A stretch of 64,000 bases of DNA from Salinivirga cyanobacteriivorans (GTDB lineage: Bacteria > Bacteroidota > Bacteroidia > Bacteroidales > Salinivirgaceae). The notes beneath the pieces were generated by a model. That model did not search any database, was not told where the DNA came from, and saw only the letters and a list, made by a program, of their open reading frames with translations. Location of the stretch: assembly GCF_001443605.1 (NCBI RefSeq), contig NZ_CP013118.1:3931001-3995000 (forward strand), read 5' to 3'. Within the stretch, counting starts at the first letter, position 1. Each line of letters starts with the position of its first letter. Positions 1-7,600 of the stretch are shown here, in pieces. A program made the translations under genes and the position numbers.

Positions 1-287
1 TTGGTGAATCTGAATTAAAGTATATTTCAGATGAGCAACCTGCCAGGGATGCGACTTTGCTATGGAGTGCAAAAGAGAGTTTATATAAGCTGCTGAAAAA
101 GGATGGTATTGAGTTTTCGAAACAACTCATAATACAGGGTATAGCAATTAACGGGCAGCGAAGAATAGAGGCTTCCATTATAACAGAAAAAGCTTATACT
201 AATCATGAATTGATGTATGAGTTTATTGATGATCAGATTCTGACCTGGGTTATTGACAAGAAAAATGAATGTAATGCACACAGGTAA
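1..287 (+). CDS. 4'-phosphopantetheinyl transferase superfamily protein, 3' end (partial)
   Basis: The frame is open from base 3, so only the C-terminal ~94 residues are in the window. The motif WSAKESLYKLL matches the W-x-x-K-E-(A/S) signature of Sfp/AcpS-type phosphopantetheinyl transferases, where the Glu helps bind Mg2+ and the Lys the CoA phosphate. Such enzymes load the 4'-phosphopantetheine arm on acyl or peptidyl carrier proteins. The stop overlaps the start region of the following GGGP-synthase homologue by about 23 bases, so the two are probably translationally coupled. Without the N-terminal half, the subfamily cannot be set. Confidence 0.72.
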   Translation, partial: GESELKYISDEQPARDATLLWSAKESLYKLLKKDGIEFSKQLIIQGIAINGQRRIEASIITEKAYTNHELMYEFIDDQILTWVIDKKNECNAHR

Positions 288-1005
288 TTTAACGCTTGAT
301 GATAGAAAACTTGCCATACTCGTTGACCCCGATAAGGTTGATGAGCAGCGGATCTACCAATTATTCAGTGCACCCGGCATTGAGGAGGTGAATTATATTT
401 TAGTGGGTGGTAGCTTATTGTTTAACAATCTTGAACATACGCTGGAGCTAATTCGTAAGCAAACTAAATTACCATTGATTCTTTTTCCGGGTAGTGCTTT
501 TCAAATAAGCTCAAACGCTGATGCCATAATGCTTTTGAACCTGATTTCAGGGCGCAACCCCGATTTTTTAATAGGCCATCATGTGATTGCAGCACCAATG
601 CTTAGGAAATGTAACCTCCCTGTTTTGTCAACAGGCTATATGTTATTCGATTGCGGCAAACCAACCTCTGTGCAATATATGAGTAATACATCTCCATTAC
701 CTGACCATAAACCCGATTTGGCTGTTGCTACTGCCCTGGCCGGTGAAATGATAGGTATGCGACAACTTTACCTGGAAGCAGGTAGTGGTGCAGAGCATCC
801 CGTACCAGAAAATATTATCGAGCAGGTAACTGATGCAGTACAAATTCCTGTTATTGTTGGTGGAGGAGTACGTACAACTCAACAAGCACGTACAATATGG
901 AAAGCCGGGGCAAATATGCTGGTCGTTGGTAATGGTATTGAGCACAACCCGGACTTTATAGCTGATCTGGTAAAAACAAGGGATGAACTCTCCTTATCTT
1001 CCTAG
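265..1005 (+). CDS. Geranylgeranylglyceryl phosphate synthase homologue (PcrB/GGGPS family)
   Basis: A TIM-barrel prenyltransferase-like protein of ~246 residues. Visible family motifs are ILVDPDK near the N-terminus, YILVGGS, the LYLEAGSGAE strand, and the C-terminal phosphate-binding segments VIVGGGVR and GANMLVVGNGIE. Family members join glycerol-1-phosphate to a polyprenyl diphosphate; group II members are known from Bacteroidota as well as Archaea. I chose ATG 265; the frame also offers TTG 253 and ATG 274, and 274 lies close to the conserved core. It overlaps the upstream transferase gene and converges on the minus-strand gene at 994. Family assignment is strong; prenyl chain length and physiological product are unknown. 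Confidence 0.85.
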   Translation: MNVMHTGNLTLDDRKLAILVDPDKVDEQRIYQLFSAPGIEEVNYILVGGSLLFNNLEHTLELIRKQTKLPLILFPGSAFQISSNADAIMLLNLISGRNPDFLIGHHVIAAPMLRKCNLPVLSTGYMLFDCGKPTSVQYMSNTSPLPDHKPDLAVATALAGEMIGMRQLYLEAGSGAEHPVPENIIEQVTDAVQIPVIVGGGVRTTQQARTIWKAGANMLVVGNGIEHNPDFIADLVKTRDELSLSS

Positions 1006-2607
1006 CAATTCTTCAATTACATTTCCGGTGCTTCCGTTTGGTGGTGCAATTTCCAGAAATTCAGAAAGTGTTACTGCTATATCACTGGTTTTAATGTCGC
1101 GGTATAGTGTCAATCGTGGCATTTTCCACCCATACCAAATAAGTGGTACATGCACATCGTAATTGTATCCGGAGTTTTGTAAAACTTTTTTATCTGTTTG
1201 CTCTATCCAGCCGGGCTCAAGGTTGATAATTACATCACCCGACCGTTGCATGTGATAACTGTTTTGCATTTGGTAGTTAATACCCTCCATAAAACTGCTT
1301 TTTTGTAACACAGATGTCGGCATGGCATCTGCAATACCGGAAAACTGTATTAAAAATCGTGCAATTCTTTGCTGCATTTCGTGCAGGTCTTCTTTGGCAT
1401 CTTCTATAAGCTGATGGTTAAGGTAGATTTGCTTACTGCTGTAGTTTTGAATCCACTCACCTTTACCATAAACTACGTTCAGGTATGCTTTTAGCACAGC
1501 TGTCATTTTTTTGTGGTCGAACTCACCTGCAGGAATACCGTTCTTTTTGAGGTATTTTGGTGTATAGCCAGTGCCTCTGTCTGCAGTAAGCAGAAATAGT
1601 ACATGCTCGTTACCTATTTCTGCATCGAGAAATGATAAGAAATGCGCAATATCTCTGTCGAGACGATGATAAGTATCGGCTATTTCATCTGACATGGGGC
1701 CGTTTTTCTGATTGATATAGCCGGGAGCATTGAAGCCTACAACGAGCACATCTGTATGATTGTCTTTTCCGAGGGAATCATTTACAATCGCTGATATAGC
1801 AAAATCTTTGGTTAATTTATTACCAAATGGTGTGCGCTTGAGTACACGGTAATTATTGGTAAGTTTTTTTAGGTTTACCAAATCATGCATAAAGCCTTTT
1901 AATGTAAATCTGCCTGAATCTTCTACTTCTTTTTCTGGTTGCAATGGCATCCACTTACGATCCAGGTATACATCGGCCAGTTTTTTAGCGTTAAATTGTT
2001 TAACCCATGTGGGTAGGCTATCCCGGTAAAATGTGGATGTTATCCAGTTTCCGCTTCCATGGTCGAACCAAAAAGCGTCGTCTGCTGTATGCCCACCTGC
2101 CAAAGCCGCCACATCACCATCCAGGGCAATGGATACTACTTTGGAGCGCCCATGATTTGACAGACTTAATTCATCTGAAAAGAAAGAGGTGCGTAAATGT
2201 CCGGGGGAGAAATACAAATCTTCACCGTGCGCATCTATTGCTTTAACCTTATTGTCTACACCAGCTTCTATGAGTTTATTATTTACTCTTGAGACCCATT
2301 TGTCGGCAATAAGGCCATGACTGGCTGGCTCGGCACCCGACATTATGGTTACATAACCGGGAAGTTGCTGTGTAAGCAGGTAGTTGTGATGTGCATTTTT
2401 GCAAACTGTTCCTTCATTGACCAGTTTTTTGAACCCGTCATTGGTAAAATAGTTATCAAATTTATAAAGGTAATCGAATCGCATTTGGTCTACAACTGCT
2501 ACCACAACAAGCCTGGGTTTATCACCCGGAACTTTGGGCATGTTTTGCGAAACGACTATTTGAGTTGAAAAAATAAAAAGGAGTATGAAAGAAAACAATT
2601 GGCGCAT
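994..2607 (-). CDS. PafA-like alkaline-phosphatase superfamily protein with a degenerate active site
   Basis: A 537-residue secreted protein: signal peptide at 1-20, then the PafA/nucleotide-pyrophosphatase fold. Recognisable landmarks are VVDQMRFDY, HGLIADKW, the GPMSDEIADTYHRLD helix, LTADRGTGY, and VHVPLIWYGW at the C-terminus. D40 and the C-terminal His (VHVPL) are kept. Against the PafA pattern as I remember it, the nucleophile Thr is Gln81 (QLPGY for TAPGH), Asn100 is Asp102, and the K-x-R pair is L-D-G. The metal ligands in D-Y-V-G-H read G-Y-I-N-Q, and A-D-H-G reads A-D-R-G. Hydrolysis therefore looks unlikely; it may bind a ligand or act as a scaffold. Its 3' end overlaps the convergent GGGPS gene by 12 bases. 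It follows ychF on the same strand. Confidence 0.85.
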   Translation of the reverse strand: MRQLFSFILLFIFSTQIVVSQNMPKVPGDKPRLVVVAVVDQMRFDYLYKFDNYFTNDGFKKLVNEGTVCKNAHHNYLLTQQLPGYVTIMSGAEPASHGLIADKWVSRVNNKLIEAGVDNKVKAIDAHGEDLYFSPGHLRTSFFSDELSLSNHGRSKVVSIALDGDVAALAGGHTADDAFWFDHGSGNWITSTFYRDSLPTWVKQFNAKKLADVYLDRKWMPLQPEKEVEDSGRFTLKGFMHDLVNLKKLTNNYRVLKRTPFGNKLTKDFAISAIVNDSLGKDNHTDVLVVGFNAPGYINQKNGPMSDEIADTYHRLDRDIAHFLSFLDAEIGNEHVLFLLTADRGTGYTPKYLKKNGIPAGEFDHKKMTAVLKAYLNVVYGKGEWIQNYSSKQIYLNHQLIEDAKEDLHEMQQRIARFLIQFSGIADAMPTSVLQKSSFMEGINYQMQNSYHMQRSGDVIINLEPGWIEQTDKKVLQNSGYNYDVHVPLIWYGWKMPRLTLYRDIKTSDIAVTLSEFLEIAPPNGSTGNVIEELLGR

Positions 2608-2618
2608 ATGAAAATTTT

Positions 2619-3719
2619 TTAAACGTTGAAACGAAAATGTATGACATCGCCATCCTGAACTACGTATCCTTTACCTTCAATGGCTATTTTTCCGGCTTCC
2701 CGGCATGCCTGTTCAGAACGTAGGCTCACGTAGTCATCGTATTTGATAACCTCTGCTTTTATGAACCCTTTTTCAAAATCTGTATGAATTACGCCGGCAG
2801 CCTGTGGTGCTTTGGTATCTTTTTTAAATGTCCAGGCTCGTGCTTCATCTTTACCGGTAGTAAAGAAGGTTTCCAGGTTCAATAAACGGTAGGCTGCTTT
2901 TATTAGTTTATTTACTCCTGGTTCTTTCAATCCCATGTCTTCAAGAAACATTTGTCGCTCTTCGTAACTCTCTAGCTCTGCGATATCTGCTTCAGTGGCA
3001 GCAGCAATCATAATTACTTCTGCATTTTCGTCTTTTACGGCCTCTTTTACTGCTTCTACATGGTTGTTTCCTGTTTGTAATTCACTGTCTTTTACATTGC
3101 ACACATACAAAACAGGTTTTGTTGTAAGCAAGTGAAGGTCTTTCATGAGTTCTTGCTCTGTTTCATCGAGCGTTACTACACGGCCTGCCTGACCCGATTC
3201 CAGTACCTCTTTATAACGATTGAGTATTTCGAGCGTTTTCGAAGCAGTTTTGTCTGCACCTGCTTTGGCTTTTTTTGCCACCTTCTCAATTCGCGATTCA
3301 ATTGTTTCCAGGTCCTTTAACTGTAGCTCTATATCAATGGTCTCCTTATCGCGCACCGGATCAATTGATCCGTCCACGTGAGTTACATTATCATCTTCGA
3401 AACAGCGGAGTATATGAATAATGGCATCGGTTTCACGTATATTGGCCAGAAATTTATTACCCAGGCCTTCGCCCTTGCTTGCGCCCTTTACAAGACCTGC
3501 TATATCTACAAATTCAATAGTTGCCGGAACAACACGTTCGGGTTTATCAATCTTTTCCAGTTCAATTAAGCGTTCGTCTGGTACATTAATTATACCGACA
3601 TTAGGTTCAATCGTACAGAAAGGGTAATTGGCCGATTGTGCCCGTGCATTCGATAAACAGTTAAAAAGGGTAGATTTTCCTACATTAGGTAATCCTACAA
3701 TTCCACATTGAAGCGCCAT
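2619..3719 (-). CDS. ychF: Redox-regulated ribosome-associated ATPase YchF/EngD
   Basis: A 366-residue Obg-related P-loop ATPase of typical length. The P-loop GLPNVGKST lies at about residues 9-17, and [10 protein letters not shown] gives the G3 region. The base-specificity loop reads CNVKDSE rather than NKxD, consistent with YchF preferring ATP to GTP. A helical insert (~130-200) and the C-terminal TGS domain (RAWTFKK ... [10 protein letters not shown]) complete the family architecture. YchF binds ribosomes and affects translation and stress responses. The gene stands alone; 11 bases downstream is the PafA-like gene on the same strand. Confidence 0.97.
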   Translation of the reverse strand: MALQCGIVGLPNVGKSTLFNCLSNARAQSANYPFCTIEPNVGIINVPDERLIELEKIDKPERVVPATIEFVDIAGLVKGASKGEGLGNKFLANIRETDAIIHILRCFEDDNVTHVDGSIDPVRDKETIDIELQLKDLETIESRIEKVAKKAKAGADKTASKTLEILNRYKEVLESGQAGRVVTLDETEQELMKDLHLLTTKPVLYVCNVKDSELQTGNNHVEAVKEAVKDENAEVIMIAAATEADIAELESYEERQMFLEDMGLKEPGVNKLIKAAYRLLNLETFFTTGKDEARAWTFKKDTKAPQAAGVIHTDFEKGFIKAEVIKYDDYVSLRSEQACREAGKIAIEGKGYVVQDGDVIHFRFNV

Positions 3720-3874
3720 GTGCTGATTTTTTTTAAAGTTTCGCGCAAAAGTAATATTTATTAGTGAAACTTTTAGTTTAAAAGAAAATCATTACTCAAT
3801 AACTGTGCCTTGAAAATTGAATAGCCGGTTTTATTATTTGCTTAATACATTGTTAAATGGTTGTGTTTTTATAG

Positions 3875-3880
3875 CTTTTG
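3875..3880. repeat. 6-bp target-site duplication, left copy
   Basis: CTTTTG abuts the left terminal inverted repeat of the IS481-like element. The same six bases follow the right terminal repeat at 6692-6697. This marks the outer boundaries of the 3881-6691 insertion and its integrity as a single transposition unit. Confidence 0.8.
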
Positions 3881-3902
3881 TGTAAAGTTTCACCACGTTG
3901 TT
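3881..3902. repeat. IS481 left terminal inverted repeat
   Basis: Starts TGTAAAGTTTCACCACGTTG. Its reverse complement matches 6670-6691 at 19 of 22 positions. The TGT terminus fits the IS481 family. Confidence 0.8.
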
Positions 3903-3910
3903 GAAGGCTC

Positions 3911-3981
3911 TTCCTTTCTCTCATTGCGAAGAGAAGCGTAGCGAAACGAAGGGATCCAAACGAAGCAATGAGAGAAAGGAA
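3911..3981. repeat. REP-like palindromic repeat inside the IS481 leader
   Basis: Perfect 17-bp inverted arms at 3911-3927 and 3965-3981 (core CCTTTCTCTCATTGC / GCAATGAGAGAAAGG) flank a 37-base loop rich in GAAGCG/GCGAAACGAAG. The arm-and-loop vocabulary resembles the 'CATTGCGAGGAGCGAAGCGACGAAGCAATG' type of dispersed palindrome that I know from Bacteroidota genomes. It lies between the left end of the IS and the transposase start, so it would form a strong hairpin in the transposase mRNA leader. Confidence 0.7.
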
Positions 3982-4035
3982 AGCGCCCGGAGAAAACTTG
4001 TTTTATTATTTTTGTTTGACTAAAAAAATAAAAAT

Positions 4036-4938
4036 ATGAAACAAGAGTATCACACGAACGCTGTAACAAATTTACACATTCGTAAGCAGATTAAGGAAAG
4101 TTCTTTGAAAAATTTTGAATTAGCCAATACATTCAATACTTCTGTTGCAACTATCAGCAAGTGGAGAAACAGGCGGAAACTAGAAGATAAAAGTTCCCGT
4201 CCTTGTAAAATAGTGTATGCTTTAAACGACTTGGAGCAGGGCTTGGCTATATCTATCAGAAAAACAACATGGCTGCCATTGGATGAGGTTTGGGAGTCTC
4301 TTTTGGATGTAAACCCAAACATTACCAGAGTCTCTGTTTACAGAACCTTTTGCAGAAATGATATAAACAAAGTCCCTCAAAAAGAGAGGGAAAAAGCAAA
4401 AAAGTTTAAAGAATATGAGCCTGGTTTTCTTCATATAGATGTAACCTATTTGCCAAAATTTGACGGCCAAAAAGGTTACTTGTTTGTTGCTATTGACAGG
4501 GCTACCAGAACTTTATTCTTTAAAGTATATGATGCTAAATCATCAGAAAATGCAGAAGATTTTATGAATCATTGTTTAGATTTTTTTCCTTTTGAAATAA
4601 CTCATATCTTAACAGATAATGGACTTGAATTTACCAACAGGCTTATCAAGTCTAAAAAAGGCAAGCTTTGTGAAAAGCCGTCTAAACTTGATGAAGTCTG
4701 CAAAGAAAAAAATATTGAACATCGCCTGACTAAGCCAAATACCCCAAAAACAAATGGAATGGTTGAGAGGGTAAACGGAACTATTAAAAACGGAACCATT
4801 TTAAAAGAAACCTACACAAATAAAGAAGAAATGAATAATGCCCTAATAGCTTTTCTTGTGCATTACATGCTTTATAAAAGACATGGAGGTCTGAGAAAAG
4901 AACTTAATGTTAAAACACCACTTAAAAATCTAAAATGA
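4036..4938 (+). CDS. IS481-family transposase
   Basis: A 300-residue DDE transposase. An N-terminal helix-turn-helix (NFELANTFNTSVATISKWRNR) is followed by the rve/integrase catalytic core: first Asp in FLHIDVTYL, second in ILTDNGLEF, and Glu in NGMVERVNGT. Length and domain order fit IS481. The frame is intact, so the enzyme may be active even though the element's right end has been displaced by the nested insertion. The start ATG follows a poly-A stretch about 55 bases after a REP-like hairpin. Confidence 0.92.
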   Translation: MKQEYHTNAVTNLHIRKQIKESSLKNFELANTFNTSVATISKWRNRRKLEDKSSRPCKIVYALNDLEQGLAISIRKTTWLPLDEVWESLLDVNPNITRVSVYRTFCRNDINKVPQKEREKAKKFKEYEPGFLHIDVTYLPKFDGQKGYLFVAIDRATRTLFFKVYDAKSSENAEDFMNHCLDFFPFEITHILTDNGLEFTNRLIKSKKGKLCEKPSKLDEVCKEKNIEHRLTKPNTPKTNGMVERVNGTIKNGTILKETYTNKEEMNNALIAFLVHYMLYKRHGGLRKELNVKTPLKNLK

Positions 4939-5054
4939 ATTTTCCAGACAACTTTTTTCACTCAAGAGATAAAATGTGTCCGGATTCACTTCATCTTAAT
5001 CATCGTATTCTTGTTTTTCTTCGATTTCTACGGACTAACCTGAATCGAATACCG

Positions 5055-6591
5055 CCATTTTCATATCAAATTGCATTATTTTTCACATTAGGACACACCT
5101 GTCCCATTGATTATATCTGATTTTGTTTTTATCATGCTGCTGAAACGAGCCTGTCAAGCTCCTCCCAGTCTTTCTTGTAGAAATGATGTTCATACATTTT
5201 AATTTCTGTCACATGTCCACTTCGTACCATTTTAGCAGGAACATTTATAAACCATTCTACAAATGTCCGGTGTTCCTGTCGCTTAAATTTGCTGTTCTTG
5301 TTTCGCATCATTACAGAGATGTTATAAGCCAATATGCTTAACTGCCACAGAATATCATTCGCCCAAAAGTCATCCGTTAGCGTAGCCCCAGCCATTGCCT
5401 GCCCTTTTACTTGTTCTATCCAGGTCTCACTGGTAGACCGCTGTTTATAACTTTGGTGAAGTTCTGCCGCATCCAATTCGTTATAAGAACTCACATAGCA
5501 GGCATATTGATAAACAGGAATAGTTTTGCTGATGCCAAAAAAGTCAGTTTCAACATATTCTTTTACAGTACGTATGGCTTTTAGCACTCTTGCCTTTTCC
5601 CATGAGCCAGCTTTATATTCAAACTCACAAATAGCGATGTTGTTTTTCTTATCAATAACAACCCAACTCTGCTTTTCGAGAAGTTTGACAAGGTTCTTTA
5701 GCTTTACCTTAATCAGATAATCCCAGTTGAAAGATTCTAGAATATCTAATAATGCTCCTGAGAAGAAACCACTATCTGCTCTGAAAAATACCTTCTTGAT
5801 TTTTTTCGGCAAGCTACCTTCTACTTCTTTTAGAAACTCGCATATTCCGTTGGATGTATAGGCAGAGCCTGTTCTGAACCATGAGTGATAAAGTAATTTC
5901 ATTTCGCTTACAAAAACCAATAACGGATGATAGCTCTTTGCTCCTTTCTTTGTCGTATTAAAACCCTTGGCTGCACCTTGTTGATTTCCACATACAGATT
6001 TTACAGTAGAATCAGCATCAAGGGTGATGGATTCTAATCCCGCTTCTTTTAGCCAACCGGAATTCTTTGACAATAACAACGATTGTAAGTGACGTGCTCC
6101 TGATTGACCAAGATTCTTCAATCCTATTGAGATTGCATTTTCGTTTATTCCTTTGGTAAGTTTTAATATCGAACGAACCAATCCATCATTTGTAAATGTT
6201 GAGATTTTACACATCCTGTTTATTCCGCTCATGGAAGCAAGTACTACTGAAAGCATAATTTGATTGACATCAAACTTAGTTGCATTAAACCTTTGTGTCG
6301 GAAATTCTTTACTAATAGTCTTTATCAAACCTTGTCGGTTCATGTATTTTGCCACAACGTTTAGGCCGGAATAGAGAGTCAGCTTACTGCTTGTAAATGA
6401 AGACTTAACGATTCCTGCTTTGCTATTTAATCTTCTTTTTGTATCTTGCATCTGGAAAGTGATGTTTAGTTGTTTTGTTTTTACTGCTTAACACATTAAA
6501 GATAAGCATTTTATATCACTTTCCTTTGTTTTTATTTTAGATTTTTAAGCACCATATCAAGCTATTGAAAAATGGTTTGATATGAAACCGG
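5055..6591 (-). mobile_element. IS1380-family insertion sequence nested in the IS481 element
   Basis: Surrounds the IS1380-type transposase. Candidate terminal inverted repeats are 5055-5070 and 6576-6591 (CC..TTTCATATCAAA), matching 14 of 16, which gives a unit of ~1.54 kb, close to usual IS1380 sizes. I could not find a convincing 4-bp target duplication next to these ends, so exact boundaries may differ by some tens of bases. An alternative left end at about 4980 (CCGGATTCAC) was considered but pairs less well. Confidence 0.6.
5132..6451 (-). CDS. IS1380-family transposase
   Basis: A 439-residue DDE transposase. Family motifs are LDADSTVKSVCGNQQGAAKG (first Asp), the KSYHPLLVFV segment, FRADSGFFSG (second Asp), and SETWIEQVKGQ with the catalytic Glu. 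The length is full for the family and there is no frameshift. It is transcribed opposite to the IS481 transposase, and the two end facing each other. Related copies are probably elsewhere in the genome, but none are in this window. Confidence 0.92.
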   Translation of the reverse strand: MQDTKRRLNSKAGIVKSSFTSSKLTLYSGLNVVAKYMNRQGLIKTISKEFPTQRFNATKFDVNQIMLSVVLASMSGINRMCKISTFTNDGLVRSILKLTKGINENAISIGLKNLGQSGARHLQSLLLSKNSGWLKEAGLESITLDADSTVKSVCGNQQGAAKGFNTTKKGAKSYHPLLVFVSEMKLLYHSWFRTGSAYTSNGICEFLKEVEGSLPKKIKKVFFRADSGFFSGALLDILESFNWDYLIKVKLKNLVKLLEKQSWVVIDKKNNIAICEFEYKAGSWEKARVLKAIRTVKEYVETDFFGISKTIPVYQYACYVSSYNELDAAELHQSYKQRSTSETWIEQVKGQAMAGATLTDDFWANDILWQLSILAYNISVMMRNKNSKFKRQEHRTFVEWFINVPAKMVRSGHVTEIKMYEHHFYKKDWEELDRLVSAA

Positions 6592-6669
6592 AAATTTTTA
6601 AGCAAAAACCATTGGAATTCAAAAATACAATTTTATATTTGAAAATAAATAATCAACCAAGTTTTCATA

Positions 6670-6691
6670 AACAACCTTGTGAAACTTGACA
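6670..6691. repeat. IS481 right terminal inverted repeat
   Basis: Ends CTTGTGAAACTTGACA; it is the partner of 3881-3902. It is separated from the IS481 transposase gene by ~1.7 kb because of the nested IS1380 unit. Confidence 0.8.
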
Positions 6692-6707
6692 CTTTTGGAT
6701 AAATTTG
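6676..6707 (+). promoter_or_regulatory. Candidate Bacteroidota promoter made partly of IS sequence
   Basis: TAAATTTG at 6700-6707 fits the -7 element TAnnTTTG. CTTG at 6676-6679, 20 bases upstream, is one base off the -33 TTTG and lies inside the IS481 right terminal repeat. Predicted transcription starts about 6713, ~20 bases before the lipoprotein ATG at 6734. Confidence 0.5.
6692..6697. repeat. 6-bp target-site duplication, right copy
   Basis: CTTTTG immediately follows the right terminal repeat of the IS481-like element and matches 3875-3880. Confidence 0.8.
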
Positions 6708-6733
6708 TCTTTACATACTAACTAAGCAACATT

Positions 6734-7306
6734 ATGAAAACACCTACTATTGCACAAACACTATTTATGCTTATTTTAGTAGCGATTTTTACCCTATCCG
6801 CTTGCAGCGATGATGATAATAATGAAAACTATGGTGAGGGTGAAGGCACAGTTACTGTAGAAGATTCAAGTTATATTCTGGACCAGGGACTACGGACTAT
6901 TTATGACAATGGAGATGGGCTTTTTGTCCACAATATTATGCTTCACTCATCGAGTTTGAATAATCCGGATGAAAACGGATATTATGTACATTTTTATTTT
7001 TTTACAGATTCGAAAACCCTAAGCGGTCAGACAATCGAATATACACATCCGAATGAAAATATCCCGAATACCATTTATTTTGCATTTCTTAAATTAGGCT
7101 TTGATTCCGATAATCAAACTCATGAGCAGGCTTATGATGTAAAAGATGGCTCTTTAACCGTTTCGAAAGAGGGAGGGAATTTTGATATCTCTTTTGATTT
7201 TATTACAACGAAAAAAGACTCAGCAGGGAATGTATTAGCCCAGGATATACCAATGTACGGGAATTATAGTGGTTCTCTTACCTTTGAAGGTATTAATAAA
7301 AAGTAG
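6734..7306 (+). CDS. Uncharacterised surface-type lipoprotein
   Basis: A 190-residue protein. The signal peptide ends in a lipobox (LSAC) with Cys24. The residues after Cys are SDDDNNEN, an acidic run resembling the lipoprotein export signal that sends Bacteroidota lipoproteins to the outer face of the outer membrane. The mature part has alternating hydrophobic and aromatic strands and looks all-beta; I recognise no catalytic motif or named domain. It stands alone, just downstream of the IS481 insertion whose end sits in its promoter region. The function is unknown. Confidence 0.8.
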   Translation: MKTPTIAQTLFMLILVAIFTLSACSDDDNNENYGEGEGTVTVEDSSYILDQGLRTIYDNGDGLFVHNIMLHSSSLNNPDENGYYVHFYFFTDSKTLSGQTIEYTHPNENIPNTIYFAFLKLGFDSDNQTHEQAYDVKDGSLTVSKEGGNFDISFDFITTKKDSAGNVLAQDIPMYGNYSGSLTFEGINKK

Positions 7307-7600
7307 CTCTTATATTTATCTACTTATGGGCAATGGTAGCTCGATTGCATCTTATGGAATACAGGGGTTTAACGCAAAGAATATCTGCACTGTTGGTTTT
7401 AGGTTGGTTTTCAATTGCGGCATGGCACCTCAACACAAGACTTAAAAGGACATAAGAAGAGATGTAAGTTAGGATTTCAAATTTTTATTTTTGAGGATTG
7501 AGATTTTGAAGGTGCAGTTTCAGCTTTCGATGCAATGAACTTATTATTTATTCTCATTAAAGTTTATTATTTTAGCTTTTCCAACCAATAGCGTTCAGGT
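7307..7600 (+). other. Intergenic stretch with a possible 40-residue ORF or gene remnant
   Basis: About 290 bases between the lipoprotein and the K+ channel genes. An open frame at 7333-7455 would encode 40 residues with one hydrophobic segment (ISALLVLGWFSIAAW) followed by a basic tail. I see no good promoter in front of it. It could be a small membrane peptide or the remnant of a larger gene. No terminator-like hairpin was seen here. Confidence 0.25.

Larger units (their letters stand above)
3881..6691. mobile_element. IS481-family insertion sequence, interrupted by an IS1380-family element
   Basis: A 2811-bp unit. Ends begin TGT and finish ACA, as usual for IS481. Terminal inverted repeats 3881-3902 and 6670-6691 match at 19 of 22 positions (TGTAAAGTTTCACC against TGTCAAGTTTCACA, then GTTGTT), and a CTTTTG duplication flanks both. 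The element carries its own transposase at 4036-4938 near the left end. Its right part is separated from that gene by the nested IS1380-like transposase (5132-6451). The expected size of such an IS481 element is ~1.1-1.3 kb, which is what remains when the nested unit is subtracted. Confidence 0.85.

Noticed and set aside
994-2607. Active alkaline phosphatase annotation
   Set aside because: Nucleophile and most metal and phosphate ligands are substituted, so an activity claim is not supported.
3875-6697. Composite transposon carrying cargo genes
   Set aside because: Only transposase genes are inside; the outer repeats and target duplication fit one IS481 element with a nested insertion.
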